DNA of 64,000 nt, from NCBI RefSeq assembly GCF_009909615.1, contig NZ_WWNE01000018.1, positions 7,393 to 71,392 of the forward strand, given 5' to 3'. A program made the position numbers and the translations under genes. Below the pieces are notes generated by a model, which worked only from the letters and a program-made list of their open reading frames with translations, was not told where the DNA came from and did no database searches. The number at the start of each line of letters is the position of its first letter. Within the stretch, counting starts at the first letter, position 1. The stretch is from Acidiluteibacter ferrifornacis (GTDB lineage: Bacteria; Bacteroidota; Bacteroidia; Flavobacteriales_E; Vicingaceae). Shown here piece after piece: positions 26,334 to 35,077 of this stretch.

Positions 26334-27047
26334 TTAGATTTTCAATACATCATTCATGGTAAAAACCCCATGTTTATTTATTATAAATTCTGCAGCTATA
26401 ATAGCACCCAAAGCAAATCCGTCTCTATTGTGTGCAGTGTGCTTGATTGCAATTTCATCTATGGCTGACTGATACCTCACTTCATGCGTACCTGGAACAT
26501 TCGGAGTTCGAACTGCAGCAATTTTTAATTCGCTATCACTAGCTTCATCCAATTTCCAGTTGGTTAAATTAGAATAATTCTCTAAAATACCTTCCGCTAT
26601 TGTAATGGCTGTTCCACTTGGCGCATCTAGTTTCTCAGTATGGTGAATTTCTTCAACCTCCACTTTGTAATCTGAATGTGGCTGCATCAACTTTGCCAAC
26701 TGCTTGTTGAGAGCAAAGAATAAGTTCACGCCAACACTAAAATTGGTGGCTGCTAAAAATGCAGAATCATTTTCTAGGCAAGCTTTTTTTAGAGAATTGT
26801 ACTTGTCGTACCATCCCGTAGTTCCTACAATTACTGGCAATTGGGCCTCAATGCACTTTTTGATGTGTGTCTCCGCCAGTTCTGGTCGGCTAAACTCAAT
26901 AGCAACATCAGCGGCTTTCAATTCATTGGTAGTTATTGATGCAGCATTCTCAGAATTGATTCTCAATACTACCTCATGACCTCGTTCTTTTGCCAATCGT
27001 TCAATGGTTTTACCCATTTTTCCATATCCGTAAAGCGCAATTTTCAT
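26334..27047 (-). CDS. dapB: 4-hydroxy-tetrahydrodipicolinate reductase
   Basis: 237 residues, short form. NAD(P)H loop GYGKMGK (7-13), the substrate-binding and catalytic stretch EIHHTEKLDAPSGTA (133-147), and VPGTHEVRY. Catalyses the second step toward diaminopimelate and lysine, needed for peptidoglycan. Cytosolic. Directly upstream of lepB with a 4-bp gap, so the two are probably one transcript. Confidence 0.97.
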   Translation of the reverse strand: MKIALYGYGKMGKTIERLAKERGHEVVLRINSENAASITTNELKAADVAIEFSRPELAETHIKKCIEAQLPVIVGTTGWYDKYNSLKKACLENDSAFLAATNFSVGVNLFFALNKQLAKLMQPHSDYKVEVEEIHHTEKLDAPSGTAITIAEGILENYSNLTNWKLDEASDSELKIAAVRTPNVPGTHEVRYQSAIDEIAIKHTAHNRDGFALGAIIAAEFIINKHGVFTMNDVLKI

Positions 27048-27123
27048 AGTGAATGTAAAGTTAGAATTAGCGATTTAAAATTGAAGAATTTTTACATTAC
27101 AGGTGCTTAATCCTTTTCAATGG

Positions 27124-27687
27124 TTATTTTTTCAATCTGAGGTTAATTTGAACTCCAGGCATATATGCTCTAGAAAATGGATCATAGTTTACTCTTGGAC
27201 GTATTGAAGCAGATAAATCTTCACTAACATCAAAATAAAATAAATGGGCATCAACTGCTGCGTCTACAATGTTTAGGATGTAACTAAATCCTGCCAAAAC
27301 GAATAACAGATCTCTGTTTTTTCGATGGTATTCAATAAGGGTCAATAAATTTTGATCGCTGTATACACCGGTATATTTTGAATCTATTGTAGTAGAGTCG
27401 TTATCGACTCTGCTAACATACGCAGATTTGAATTCTCTAAATCGATCACGTTGGTCAAAAGCGAAGTACAAACTAGCCCCAATAGCTCCATATACTAAAG
27501 GCACTTTCCAATATTTCTTGTTGTAGATTTGACCAGCTCCAGGGAGTATTGCGGAGAGCATGGCTGCTTTCTTTGGAGAATGATTCAAGAACATAGAATC
27601 CACAATAGTGGTGTCACTTTGTGCTTTCAACTGCATAGAAGAAAGAAATAAGGTAAAACCAAATAAATATATGGATAAGTACTTCAA
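27124..27687 (-). CDS. DUF5683 domain-containing membrane protein
   Basis: 187 residues, signal peptide to about 22 (LKAQSD). SPKKAAMLSAILPGAGQIYNKKYWKVPLVYGAIGASLYFA is the DUF5683 signature, followed by a second hydrophobic segment (LLFVLAGFSYILNIVDAAVDAHLF). The C-terminal part is beta-like and ends in INLRLKK. Function unknown. It is recurrently next to parAB, dapB and lepB in Bacteroidota, as here: 9 bp after parB. Confidence 0.9.
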   Translation of the reverse strand: MKYLSIYLFGFTLFLSSMQLKAQSDTTIVDSMFLNHSPKKAAMLSAILPGAGQIYNKKYWKVPLVYGAIGASLYFAFDQRDRFREFKSAYVSRVDNDSTTIDSKYTGVYSDQNLLTLIEYHRKNRDLLFVLAGFSYILNIVDAAVDAHLFYFDVSEDLSASIRPRVNYDPFSRAYMPGVQINLRLKK

Positions 27688-27696
27688 AGGCTGGAT

Positions 27697-28590
27697 TTAC
27701 AAATCTAAAAGTTCCATGATGCGCAGTAAATGGTCTTGTGACTCAAAAGGAATAATGATCTTTCCTGTTTCTTCTCCTTGACGTTGCAACTTAACTGTAG
27801 TTTGAAAAAACTCCGATAAATCAGCTTTCATCTTTTGTTCATGAAACGATAATGGCACAGAAACCGCCTTCTTGACAGGAGTAGATGGTTTTCTTTCCTT
27901 TACCAACTCTTCTGTTTGTCGAACGGATAATTCGTTTTTTAGTATTTCATTAAACATATTGAGTTGGGTAGCTGTATCCTTTGCATTAATCAAAGCTCTA
28001 GCGTGTCCCATACTAATGGTTCTGTCTATGATGGCATTCTGTATTTCAGCAGGAAGCTTTAATAATCTTAAGTAGTTAGCAACTGTACTTCTTTTTTTAC
28101 CTACTCTTTGAGAAAGTTCTTCTTGAGTAAGATTACACTCATCTACCAAACGTTGATAACTGATTGCAACTTCAATGGCGTCCAAATCTGCCCGTTGAAT
28201 ATTTTCAACCAATGCCATTTCAAGCATTTCTTGGTCATTCGCAATTCGGATATACGCAGGAATTTCCTCCAAACCAGCTAACTGAGAAGCTCTGAAACGA
28301 CGCTCACCAGAGATTAGTTGATACTTGTTGTAACCTAACTTTCTTACTGTAACTGGTTGTATAATACCCAATTCGGCGATAGATTGAGACAGGTCGTTTA
28401 ACGCTTCTTCTTCAAATTTTGTACGAGGTTGGAACGGATTGGCCTCAATCATCCCAATCGACAATAAAGCCACAGATCCAGCCGCCTCAGTTACATCTTC
28501 TCGTGTTAATTTTTTGCTGTTAGTGATGTCTGTATCATCATTTTCTAACAATGCACTTAAACCTCTACCCAATACTCTTTTCTTACTCAT
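27697..28590 (-). CDS. parB: ParB/Spo0J chromosome-partitioning protein
   Basis: 297 residues. N-terminal CTPase/ParB domain with ISIGMIEANPFQPRTKF-like entry and the arginine-rich GERRFRASQLAG box, then MALVENIQRADLDAIE. The helix-turn-helix is TQEELSQRVGKKRSTVANYLRLLKLP. The C-terminal dimer domain is at about 240-297. It binds parS sites and loads ParA/SMC at the origin region. The start overlaps the end of parA by 8 bp, showing translational coupling. I did not find an exact 16-bp consensus parS by eye. Confidence 0.95.
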   Translation of the reverse strand: MSKKRVLGRGLSALLENDDTDITNSKKLTREDVTEAAGSVALLSIGMIEANPFQPRTKFEEEALNDLSQSIAELGIIQPVTVRKLGYNKYQLISGERRFRASQLAGLEEIPAYIRIANDQEMLEMALVENIQRADLDAIEVAISYQRLVDECNLTQEELSQRVGKKRSTVANYLRLLKLPAEIQNAIIDRTISMGHARALINAKDTATQLNMFNEILKNELSVRQTEELVKERKPSTPVKKAVSVPLSFHEQKMKADLSEFFQTTVKLQRQGEETGKIIIPFESQDHLLRIMELLDL

Positions 28591-29395
28591 CCTCTAAATT
28601 AATTACCTTTTCAGATTCACTAATTTTAGTTAAATTATTGTTCTGCAAAATTTCGCGTGCTAAATTAAGATAATTGACCGCACCTTTACACGTTGCATCG
28701 TGCATGATAATGGTTTCTCCGTAGCTAGGCGCTTCTCCTAATTTAGTATTTCGTTGAATAATGGTATCAAAAACCATCTGTTGGAAATGGGTTTTAACTT
28801 CTTCAACAACTTGATTAGAAAGTCTTAGTCGGATGTCATACATGGTCAATAACAATCCTTCAATTTCTAAATCAGTGTTCAATCTTGATTGAACAATTTT
28901 AATGGTATTTAACAATTTCCCTAAACCTTCCAAAGCAAAGTATTCACACTGAACAGGAATAATTACAGAGTCAGCCGCAGAGAGCGCATTCAAAGTAATC
29001 AAACCCAAAGAAGGAGAACAGTCGATAATGATAAAATCGTAATCGTCTTTAATTTTTGATAAAGCCAATCGCATCATTTTCTCCCGGTTAGGAAGGTTTA
29101 TCATTTCTATTTCGGCACCTACTAAATCGATATGACCAGGTAACAAATATAAGTTTGGAGATTTGGTAGCTAGAATGATGTCTTTTGCTTCCACATCATT
29201 AACCAAGCATTCGTAAATGCTTGTTTTTACATTCTTTGGATCAAAACCAACACCTGAGGTTGCATTTGCTTGAGGATCTGCATCAACGATTAGTACTTTT
29301 CGCTCTAATACACCCAGTGCAGCTGCAAGGTTAATCGAAGTAGTGGTTTTTCCAACTCCTCCTTTTTGGTTGGCGATTGCAATAATTTTACCCAT
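28583..29395 (-). CDS. parA: ParA/Soj chromosome-partitioning ATPase
   Basis: 270 residues. Deviant Walker A KGGVGKTTTS (11-20) with the signature lysine, the switch DADPQANATSG, Walker B-type DFIIIDCSPSLGLITLNAL, and QCEYFALEGL. Chromosomal ParA size, with no N-terminal HTH, so of the Soj type. Works with ParB on the nucleoid. First gene of parA-parB-DUF5683-dapB-lepB, all leftward with short spacings. Confidence 0.96.
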   Translation of the reverse strand: MGKIIAIANQKGGVGKTTTSINLAAALGVLERKVLIVDADPQANATSGVGFDPKNVKTSIYECLVNDVEAKDIILATKSPNLYLLPGHIDLVGAEIEMINLPNREKMMRLALSKIKDDYDFIIIDCSPSLGLITLNALSAADSVIIPVQCEYFALEGLGKLLNTIKIVQSRLNTDLEIEGLLLTMYDIRLRLSNQVVEEVKTHFQQMVFDTIIQRNTKLGEAPSYGETIIMHDATCKGAVNYLNLAREILQNNNLTKISESEKVINLEDE

Positions 29396-29413
29396 TCTAT
29401 CTATTGAAAAAAA

Positions 29414-30094
29414 TTAAATTTCTATTGTTGCTCCAATTGACATTAATTGAAGATTCACTCCTTTACTATTGAAGTCTTTGATGGCTTTTTCACCATCTAA
29501 CTTTATTGGCGGAAAAGTATCGTAGTGCATACCGATAACCTCATTACACCCTACAAAACCTGCTGCTGTGATGGCATCTTTAACACCCATGGTAAAATTG
29601 TCACCAATTGGTAAAAATGCTAAATCTATTTGATCATAGTCACCAATTAATTTCATCTCGCTACTCAATGCAGTATCACCTGCATAATAAATACTTTTAC
29701 CTCCAGATTTGATGATGTAACCATTGGGGTTTCCACCATAGCTACCATCAGGCAAGCTACTAGAGTGTGCTGCAAAAACACTTTTTATCGTTCCAAACTC
29801 AAAGGCAAATTTGCCCCCTGTATTCATCGCATGAACGTTTTCAATTCCCATTTTAGAGCACCACTGAATGATTTCAAAATTAGAGATCACTTTTGCGTTG
29901 GTTCGCTTAGCGATGTATTCTAAATCAGCAATATGGTCTGAATGTCCATGAGTAACAACAATATAATCAGCAGAAATACTATCAATATTTATGTCGCGCG
30001 CTAATTCATTTGGTCGAATAAACGGATCAAACAAAATAGAGCAATTGTTGGTTTTAACTCCAAAGCAAGAATGGCCATAATAAGTAATTGTCAT
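29414..30094 (-). CDS. Metal-dependent hydrolase, UPF0173 (metallo-beta-lactamase fold)
   Basis: 226 residues. Metal-binding motif THGHSDH at 48-54, the second histidine in AAHSS and the metal-bridging aspartate in YAGDTALS. The C-terminal GMHYDTFPPI is family-typical. This is the UPF0173/UlaG-like branch, whose substrate is unknown in most organisms. Cytosolic. It lies 18 bp upstream of parA in the same direction; a candidate -7 box TATTTTTG sits upstream. Confidence 0.93.
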   Translation of the reverse strand: MTITYYGHSCFGVKTNNCSILFDPFIRPNELARDINIDSISADYIVVTHGHSDHIADLEYIAKRTNAKVISNFEIIQWCSKMGIENVHAMNTGGKFAFEFGTIKSVFAAHSSSLPDGSYGGNPNGYIIKSGGKSIYYAGDTALSSEMKLIGDYDQIDLAFLPIGDNFTMGVKDAITAAGFVGCNEVIGMHYDTFPPIKLDGEKAIKDFNSKGVNLQLMSIGATIEI

Positions 30095-30274
30095 GAATCG
30101 TTGGAATTTTGGTCGTTCAAATAATCAAAAATAACCGCAAAAATGGGCTTAAATGCTTTATTTTGCGCCATATTTAATGTGCGTGTTTGCTCTTTCGAAA
30201 TTACCATTTTTATGGTGGTTTATTTCCAATTGTTAACAACATTTTTTGAACAGTTTTTTGTTAAAAGATAACCC

Positions 30275-30796
30275 ATGATTACTATTATTTCAGCCTCAAA
30301 TCGAAAGGGAAATATGACCCAGTTTTTTGCAAATTATTGCAAGAATCAGCTAGAAGAAAGAGGGGAAAAGGTCAAACTTTTTTGTTTGGATGAGTTGCCC
30401 AATCGAATAGATTTAGATGAGGTCTACAATTATGAACACTCCATTTTTACTGTGATTGCTCAACATTATATCATTCCTTGCGACAAATTATTTTTTGTTG
30501 TTCCAGAATATAATGGTAGTATTCCAGGGATTCTCAAGTTATTTATGGATGCGATAAAACCGGAATTTTATGCGGGTAAAAAGGCCGCTTTATTGGGAAT
30601 TGCTGCTGGTAGAGCAGGAAACTTAAGAGGGATGGATCATCTGACAGATATTTTGCATTATTTGCAAGTAGAGGTGATGGCGCTGAAACTTCCAGTGTCT
30701 AAAATTTATGATATCTTAGGCGAGCTGGGGGTAGTAGAAGATAAAAATACACAAGAAGCGATCAATCAACAATTAGAAAAATTTATAAACTATTAA
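30275..30796 (+). CDS. NAD(P)H-dependent FMN reductase
   Basis: 173 residues. The flavodoxin-like FMN loop ISASNRKGNMTQFFANY is at 4-20, and FFVVPEYNGSIPGILKLFMDAI (about 72-93) carries the PEYNGS motif diagnostic of this family. AALLGIAAGRAGNLRGMDHL follows. A cytosolic flavin reductase or quinone reductase. Followed after 4 bp by a DoxX gene, a pairing that fits membrane-linked thiol or quinone redox chemistry. Confidence 0.92.
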   Translation: MITIISASNRKGNMTQFFANYCKNQLEERGEKVKLFCLDELPNRIDLDEVYNYEHSIFTVIAQHYIIPCDKLFFVVPEYNGSIPGILKLFMDAIKPEFYAGKKAALLGIAAGRAGNLRGMDHLTDILHYLQVEVMALKLPVSKIYDILGELGVVEDKNTQEAINQQLEKFINY

Positions 30797-30800
30797 ATCG

Positions 30801-31238
30801 ATGAACACTATGCTTTTAACAAGTTTTTTTTCAGGAATGGATGACGAATGTGGAATCCTAATTATTAAGATTGCTTTTTCTTTGTTTTTAGGAATTCTTT
30901 TCCTTCAATCTGGTTTGGATAAAGTATTTAACTATAAAGATAATTTAGAGTGGTTAAAAGGGCATTTTGCACAATCTCCTTTAGCTAAGATAGTTCCATT
31001 TATGGTGTTAAAAATTACCATTTTAGAGGTTTTGGCAGGTGCATTTAGCTTGTTAGGTGTTTATGGATCAATCGTTCAGAATGATATTTTTTTAGAAATT
31101 GGATTAATCATTTCTGCAGGTTCTTTAATTGCTCTCTTTTTTGGTCAGCGCATGGCGAAAGATTATGCAGGAGCAGGGGGATTAGTACCTTATTTTATTG
31201 TAACCATACTCGGAATGGTTTTTATGATGGCGGCTTAA
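30801..31238 (+). CDS. DoxX family membrane protein
   Basis: 145 residues with four membrane helices (about 18-38, 56-80, 88-108, 120-144). The DoxX features are ILFLQSGLDKVFNYKDNLEWLKGHFAQSPL and LEVLAGAFSLLGVYGS. DoxX proteins are inner-membrane proteins linked to quinone, thiosulfate or organosulfur redox functions; the role here is unknown. Co-transcribed with the FMN reductase. Confidence 0.88.
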   Translation: MNTMLLTSFFSGMDDECGILIIKIAFSLFLGILFLQSGLDKVFNYKDNLEWLKGHFAQSPLAKIVPFMVLKITILEVLAGAFSLLGVYGSIVQNDIFLEIGLIISAGSLIALFFGQRMAKDYAGAGGLVPYFIVTILGMVFMMAA

Positions 31239-31258
31239 ATCAACGGTATCGATATCAT

Positions 31259-31285
31259 CCAACAACCAAATTCAGGTTGTTTTAT
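31259..31285 (+). terminator. Terminator after DoxX gene
   Basis: AACAACC (31261-31267) pairs with GGTTGTT (31275-31281) followed by TTTAT. Confidence 0.55.
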
Positions 31286-31404
31286 AATTAGGACTATTTT
31301 AGGAATTTGATAAGTAGTCACCAAATTATCGAATGAAAGTGTGATGCTATTTATTCTTTAAATGTAAAGCACTTCCTTACATATTGGTAGTGAGAAGGCA
31401 GTAT

Positions 31405-31442
31405 AAAAAAAGGTTGAACAATTTATTGTTCAACCTTTTTTG
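31405..31442 (-). terminator. Terminator of PUR family gene
   Basis: AAAAAAGGTTGAACAA and TTGTTCAACCTTTTTT form a long near-perfect stem, 20 bp downstream of the leftward PUR gene. A-rich and T-rich flanks make it functional on both strands. Confidence 0.85.
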
Positions 31443-31460
31443 TGTGTATATTTTTGAAAG

Positions 31461-31814
31461 TTAACTGTCTAAGTCATCAAAATTAACATCCGTAAATTCT
31501 GATTGAATTTTCTCTACTACTTCTTCTCCTTGTTCTAGTTTTAACGCTTTTATTTTATCGATAGCTTCAGTTAAGCTATCAGTAAACTTTTCGAAGTCTT
31601 CTTTGTAAAGAAACAATTTGTGCTTTTCGTAAAAGAATTTGCCATTATCTGCATTAAATCTTCTTTTACTTTCCGTAACAGTTAGATAGTAATCATCATT
31701 TTTAGTTGATTTTACGTCAAAAAAATACGTTCTTTTTCCTGCCCTTACTGCTTTTGAAAATACTTCGTCTTCTCTTGATCCCTGCTCCTTGTCGTAATTT
31801 TCTTTTCCTTCCAT
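31461..31814 (-). CDS. PUR family DNA/RNA-binding protein (DUF3276)
   Basis: 117 residues. The PUR repeat is readable: EVFSKAVRAGKRTYFFDVKSTKNDDYYLTVTESKRR and FFYEKHKLFLYKEDFEKFTDSL. The protein is acidic at both ends. DUF3276 proteins are bacterial Pur-alpha homologues that form dimers and bind single-stranded nucleic acid; the cellular role in Bacteroidota is not established. Single gene with its own terminator. Confidence 0.93.
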   Translation of the reverse strand: MEGKENYDKEQGSREDEVFSKAVRAGKRTYFFDVKSTKNDDYYLTVTESKRRFNADNGKFFYEKHKLFLYKEDFEKFTDSLTEAIDKIKALKLEQGEEVVEKIQSEFTDVNFDDLDS

Positions 31815-31972
31815 CTTCTTGACAATTTGTTCTTAGAATTACAATTTTAAAGTGTTTCCAACAAAACTAAATAAAATATATTTAATCTAACTTCCAACCA
31901 TAGTAAGATTTTTAGCTGTTTTTCAAGAAAAAAAATATCAGAGAATAATGTCTAATAGCGTAAGCAATGATC

Positions 31973-33805
31973 TTAATTCAAGGCCGTTTTCTGATCTTCT
32001 AGTAATTGACGCTCATAGATATCAAAGTATAAACCTTTTGCTTCAATTAGTTGATTGTGCGTTCCTTCTTCGGCAATTCGGCCTTCGTCTAGTACAATGA
32101 TTTTGTTCGCATTTTTTACTGAGGATACCCGATGACTAATGATGATGCAAGTACTCTGTTTTCCAATTCTGTCTAAACTGCTTAAAATTTTCTCTTCTGT
32201 TTCTGTGTCTACAGCTGACAAACAATCATCAAAAATCATCAATTTCGGTTTTTTGATAATGGCACGTGCAATAGAAATACGTTGCTTTTGTCCTCCGGAA
32301 AGAGTGATTCCTCGCTCACCCAGAATGGTTTCAAACTGCTTTGGAAAATCCATTATATTGTCATAGATGGCAGCATCTTTTGCAGCTCGTTCAATTTTTT
32401 CAAAGGGAGGCATTTCTTCGCTGTAACCAAATGCTATATTGTTGGCAATATTGTCTGAAAATAGAAAAACTTCTTGCGGAACATAACCGGTGTTTCCTCT
32501 CAAAGCATTTAAGTCTAGCTCTTTTAAGTTAATCCCATCCATATATACACTTCCAGATGTCGGGTCATAAAGTCTGCACACCAAATCAGCAATAGTCGAT
32601 TTACCCGAACCGGTTCGTCCTATAATTGCAAGAGTTTCCCCTGGGCTCACCTGAAAATTAATGCCATCTAAAGCTTTTGTACCCGAATCGGGATAAACGA
32701 ATCCTACATTTTTAAATTCAATTTCCCCTTTCATGTTTTGTAGTGGAGTTGTTCCGCTTACAATCTCAGGTTTGGTTTCTAAAAACTCATTAATTCTTCT
32801 TTGAGATGCCGCTGCACGTTGCACTAGAGAAGTTACCCAACCTAAGGCAGTAACTGGCCAAGTGAGCATATTGACATAAATAACAAATTCAGCAATATTT
32901 CCTGGAGATATTGGAGGAGGAACACCCGCTTCTACAGCTTCTATGTAGATTTTTGATCCAATATAAATAGTAAAAATCGTGCTTAAGCCGATTAACAAGG
33001 TCATAATGGGCATGAATAAAGCTTCTGTTTTTACAAGGTCTAGATTTTTCTCTTTGTAAGTGGTCGCAGCTTTGTCTAAGGCTTGATTAGCGTAGTCTTC
33101 TTTTACAAAAGATTTTAAAATTCGAATTCCTGAGAAAGTTTCTTGAGCAAGAGTTGATAAATTAGACAATTGAGCTTGTACAGCTTCACTCTTTTTATTA
33201 ATTACATTACTTACATAATAAATCAAAACAGAAAGCACAGGAAGCGGAGCCAATGCGTATAAGGTCAGTTTTACATTGATACTCAACATTACAGAAATAA
33301 CAAAGATGAATAATGTAACCAAGTTGATACTATACATAATACCTGGTCCAAGATAGTTTCTAGTACGACTGACATCTTCACTGATCCGGTTCATAATGTC
33401 TCCAGTGTTGTTGCGCTTGTAAAAAGGCATGCTTAGTTCTTGGTAGTGCGCATATACCTCATTCTTTAAGTCAAATTCTATCAAACGACTCATGATTATA
33501 ATGGTCTGGCGGGTAAAAAAGGTAAAAAGGCCTTTCAATAAAGCCATCACCATAACTAAAACGGCAAAGAATATTAAACTTTTAGTTAAATCCATATCCT
33601 TGGTGAAGGCGGCAATCCAAGGCATATCCCCGTTGTTAACTACTTCTTCTTTGCTGATAAAACGAGCTACCTGATCAAAGGCTTCACGGATTATTTGGGG
33701 TGGATAAATCGCAAAAACATTCGAGATGGCTACGAATATAATCCCTAGTCCTAATCGCCATTTATACTTTAGGAGATACTTATTTAGATACTTTAAAGAA
33801 TTCAT
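31973..33805 (-). CDS. ABC exporter, fused permease-ATPase (MsbA/MDR-like)
   Basis: 610 residues. Six membrane helices in 1-330, then the ATPase: Walker A IIGRTGSGKST, Q-loop VPQEVFLFSD, signature LSGGQKQR, Walker B LMIFDDCLSAVD and switch His ISHRVSS. The residue after the Walker B aspartate is Asp (IFDD) where the catalytic glutamate usually sits. It works as a dimer exporting a lipid or hydrophobic substrate, not identifiable here. Candidate -7 box TACTTTTG on the minus strand at 33885-33892. Confidence 0.95.
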   Translation of the reverse strand: MNSLKYLNKYLLKYKWRLGLGIIFVAISNVFAIYPPQIIREAFDQVARFISKEEVVNNGDMPWIAAFTKDMDLTKSLIFFAVLVMVMALLKGLFTFFTRQTIIIMSRLIEFDLKNEVYAHYQELSMPFYKRNNTGDIMNRISEDVSRTRNYLGPGIMYSINLVTLFIFVISVMLSINVKLTLYALAPLPVLSVLIYYVSNVINKKSEAVQAQLSNLSTLAQETFSGIRILKSFVKEDYANQALDKAATTYKEKNLDLVKTEALFMPIMTLLIGLSTIFTIYIGSKIYIEAVEAGVPPPISPGNIAEFVIYVNMLTWPVTALGWVTSLVQRAAASQRRINEFLETKPEIVSGTTPLQNMKGEIEFKNVGFVYPDSGTKALDGINFQVSPGETLAIIGRTGSGKSTIADLVCRLYDPTSGSVYMDGINLKELDLNALRGNTGYVPQEVFLFSDNIANNIAFGYSEEMPPFEKIERAAKDAAIYDNIMDFPKQFETILGERGITLSGGQKQRISIARAIIKKPKLMIFDDCLSAVDTETEEKILSSLDRIGKQSTCIIISHRVSSVKNANKIIVLDEGRIAEEGTHNQLIEAKGLYFDIYERQLLEDQKTALN

Positions 33806-33847
33806 AAATTGTGCACTTTACGCCCGTTCTAAACAAAATTTTAATAC

Positions 33848-33855
33848 TATTTTTG
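33848..33855 (+). promoter_or_regulatory. Candidate -7 box for leucine dehydrogenase gene
   Basis: TATTTTTG fits TAnnTTTG and lies 86 bp before the ATG at 33942. No clear TTTG was found at the -33 distance, so confidence is modest. Confidence 0.4.
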
Positions 33856-33884
33856 CAATCGAATTTTGTAGACGGCAACGCCTG

Positions 33885-33892
33885 CAAAAGTA
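33885..33892 (-). promoter_or_regulatory. Candidate -7 box for ABC exporter gene
   Basis: The minus strand reads TACTTTTG, an exact TAnnTTTG match, 80 bp upstream of the exporter start at 33805. It faces the box at 33848-33855. Confidence 0.45.
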
Positions 33893-33941
33893 CCTAATAT
33901 CTTTAGGTTTATTAGCAAGTGATAATGTTAACTTTAATAGA

Positions 33942-35048
33942 ATGAATGAAGTAATTGATATCAAAGAAACTAAGCTAGCAGAGAATCCTGTGATTAGCAA
34001 CATGGTCACTTACGACCACGAACAAGTTGTATTTTGTCAAGACAATGCAACTGGTTTAAAAGCAATTATTGCCATACACAATACCACATTAGGTCCTGCA
34101 TTAGGAGGAACTAGAATGTGGAATTACAAGAATGAAGTAGAAGCGTTGAACGATGTTTTGCGTTTATCAAGAGGGATGACATACAAAGCGGCTATCACTG
34201 GTCTAAATTTAGGTGGTGGAAAAGCGGTAATCATCGGAGATTCTTACACTCAAAAATCTGAAGCTTTATTCAGAAGATTTGGAAAGTTTGTAAATAGCTT
34301 AAGCGGTAAATATATCACTGCAGAAGATGTGGGTATTAGCCCAAGTGATATGGAGTGGGTAAAAATGGAAACGGACCACGTAGCTGGAGTTCCTGTATCA
34401 TTAGGTGGTAGTGGAGATCCATCTCCTGTTACTGCTTATGGTGTTTATATGGGGATTAAAGCAGGTGCAAAAGAAATGTACGGTAATGATTCATTGACCG
34501 GAAAGAAAGTATTGGTTCAAGGAATTGGTCATGTTGGCGAGGTATTGGTAAAATATTTATCAGAAGAAAATGCAAAAGTATACATCACCGATATCAACGA
34601 ACAGAGACTTGCAGATGTAGCTAATAAATACGGCGCTGAAGTAGTTTTAGGTGATTCTATCTATGATTTAGATATTGACATTTATTCTCCATGTGCTTTA
34701 GGAGCAACTGTAAACTCAAACACTATTCCTCGGTTGAAGTGTGCGATCATTGCAGGTGCAGCGAACAATCAATTAGAGAATGAAGTGATTCATGGTGCTG
34801 AGTTGATTAAGAAAGGAATTTTATATGCTCCTGACTTCTTAATTAATGCAGGTGGACTGATCAATGTGAATAGAGAAGTAGCTAATTACGGTGAAGATAG
34901 AGCAATGGAATTGACTCAGAATATCTATAACACCACATTAGATATCTTCAAGAGAGCGATTCAAGAAAATATACCAACTTATGCTGCAGCCAATAAATTA
35001 GCTGAAGAGCGAATTAAAGCAGTAGGTAAGATTAAACAAGTAAGATAA
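33942..35048 (+). CDS. Leucine dehydrogenase (Glu/Leu/Phe/Val dehydrogenase family)
   Basis: 368 residues from the ATG at 33942; the frame is open upstream but that part lies inside the opposite-strand ABC gene and has no family similarity. LGPALGGTRMWNY and GLNLGGGKAVIIGD carry the catalytic lysine region. AEDVGISPSDMEWV and the NAD loop VLVQGIGHVGEVLVKYL with acidic YITDIN point to NAD use. Catalyses reversible oxidative deamination of branched-chain amino acids, feeding iso-branched fatty acids in this phylum. Followed by nusB after 29 bp. Confidence 0.94.
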   Translation: MNEVIDIKETKLAENPVISNMVTYDHEQVVFCQDNATGLKAIIAIHNTTLGPALGGTRMWNYKNEVEALNDVLRLSRGMTYKAAITGLNLGGGKAVIIGDSYTQKSEALFRRFGKFVNSLSGKYITAEDVGISPSDMEWVKMETDHVAGVPVSLGGSGDPSPVTAYGVYMGIKAGAKEMYGNDSLTGKKVLVQGIGHVGEVLVKYLSEENAKVYITDINEQRLADVANKYGAEVVLGDSIYDLDIDIYSPCALGATVNSNTIPRLKCAIIAGAANNQLENEVIHGAELIKKGILYAPDFLINAGGLINVNREVANYGEDRAMELTQNIYNTTLDIFKRAIQENIPTYAAANKLAEERIKAVGKIKQVR

Positions 35049-35077
35049 ATACACATATTTCCAAAGACGTTCTTTAA

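Noticed and set aside
33726-33941. Upstream in-frame extension of the leucine dehydrogenase frame
   Set aside because: It lies inside the opposite-strand ABC gene and its divergent promoter region, and the extra 72 residues have no family similarity. The ATG at 33942 fits the family start.
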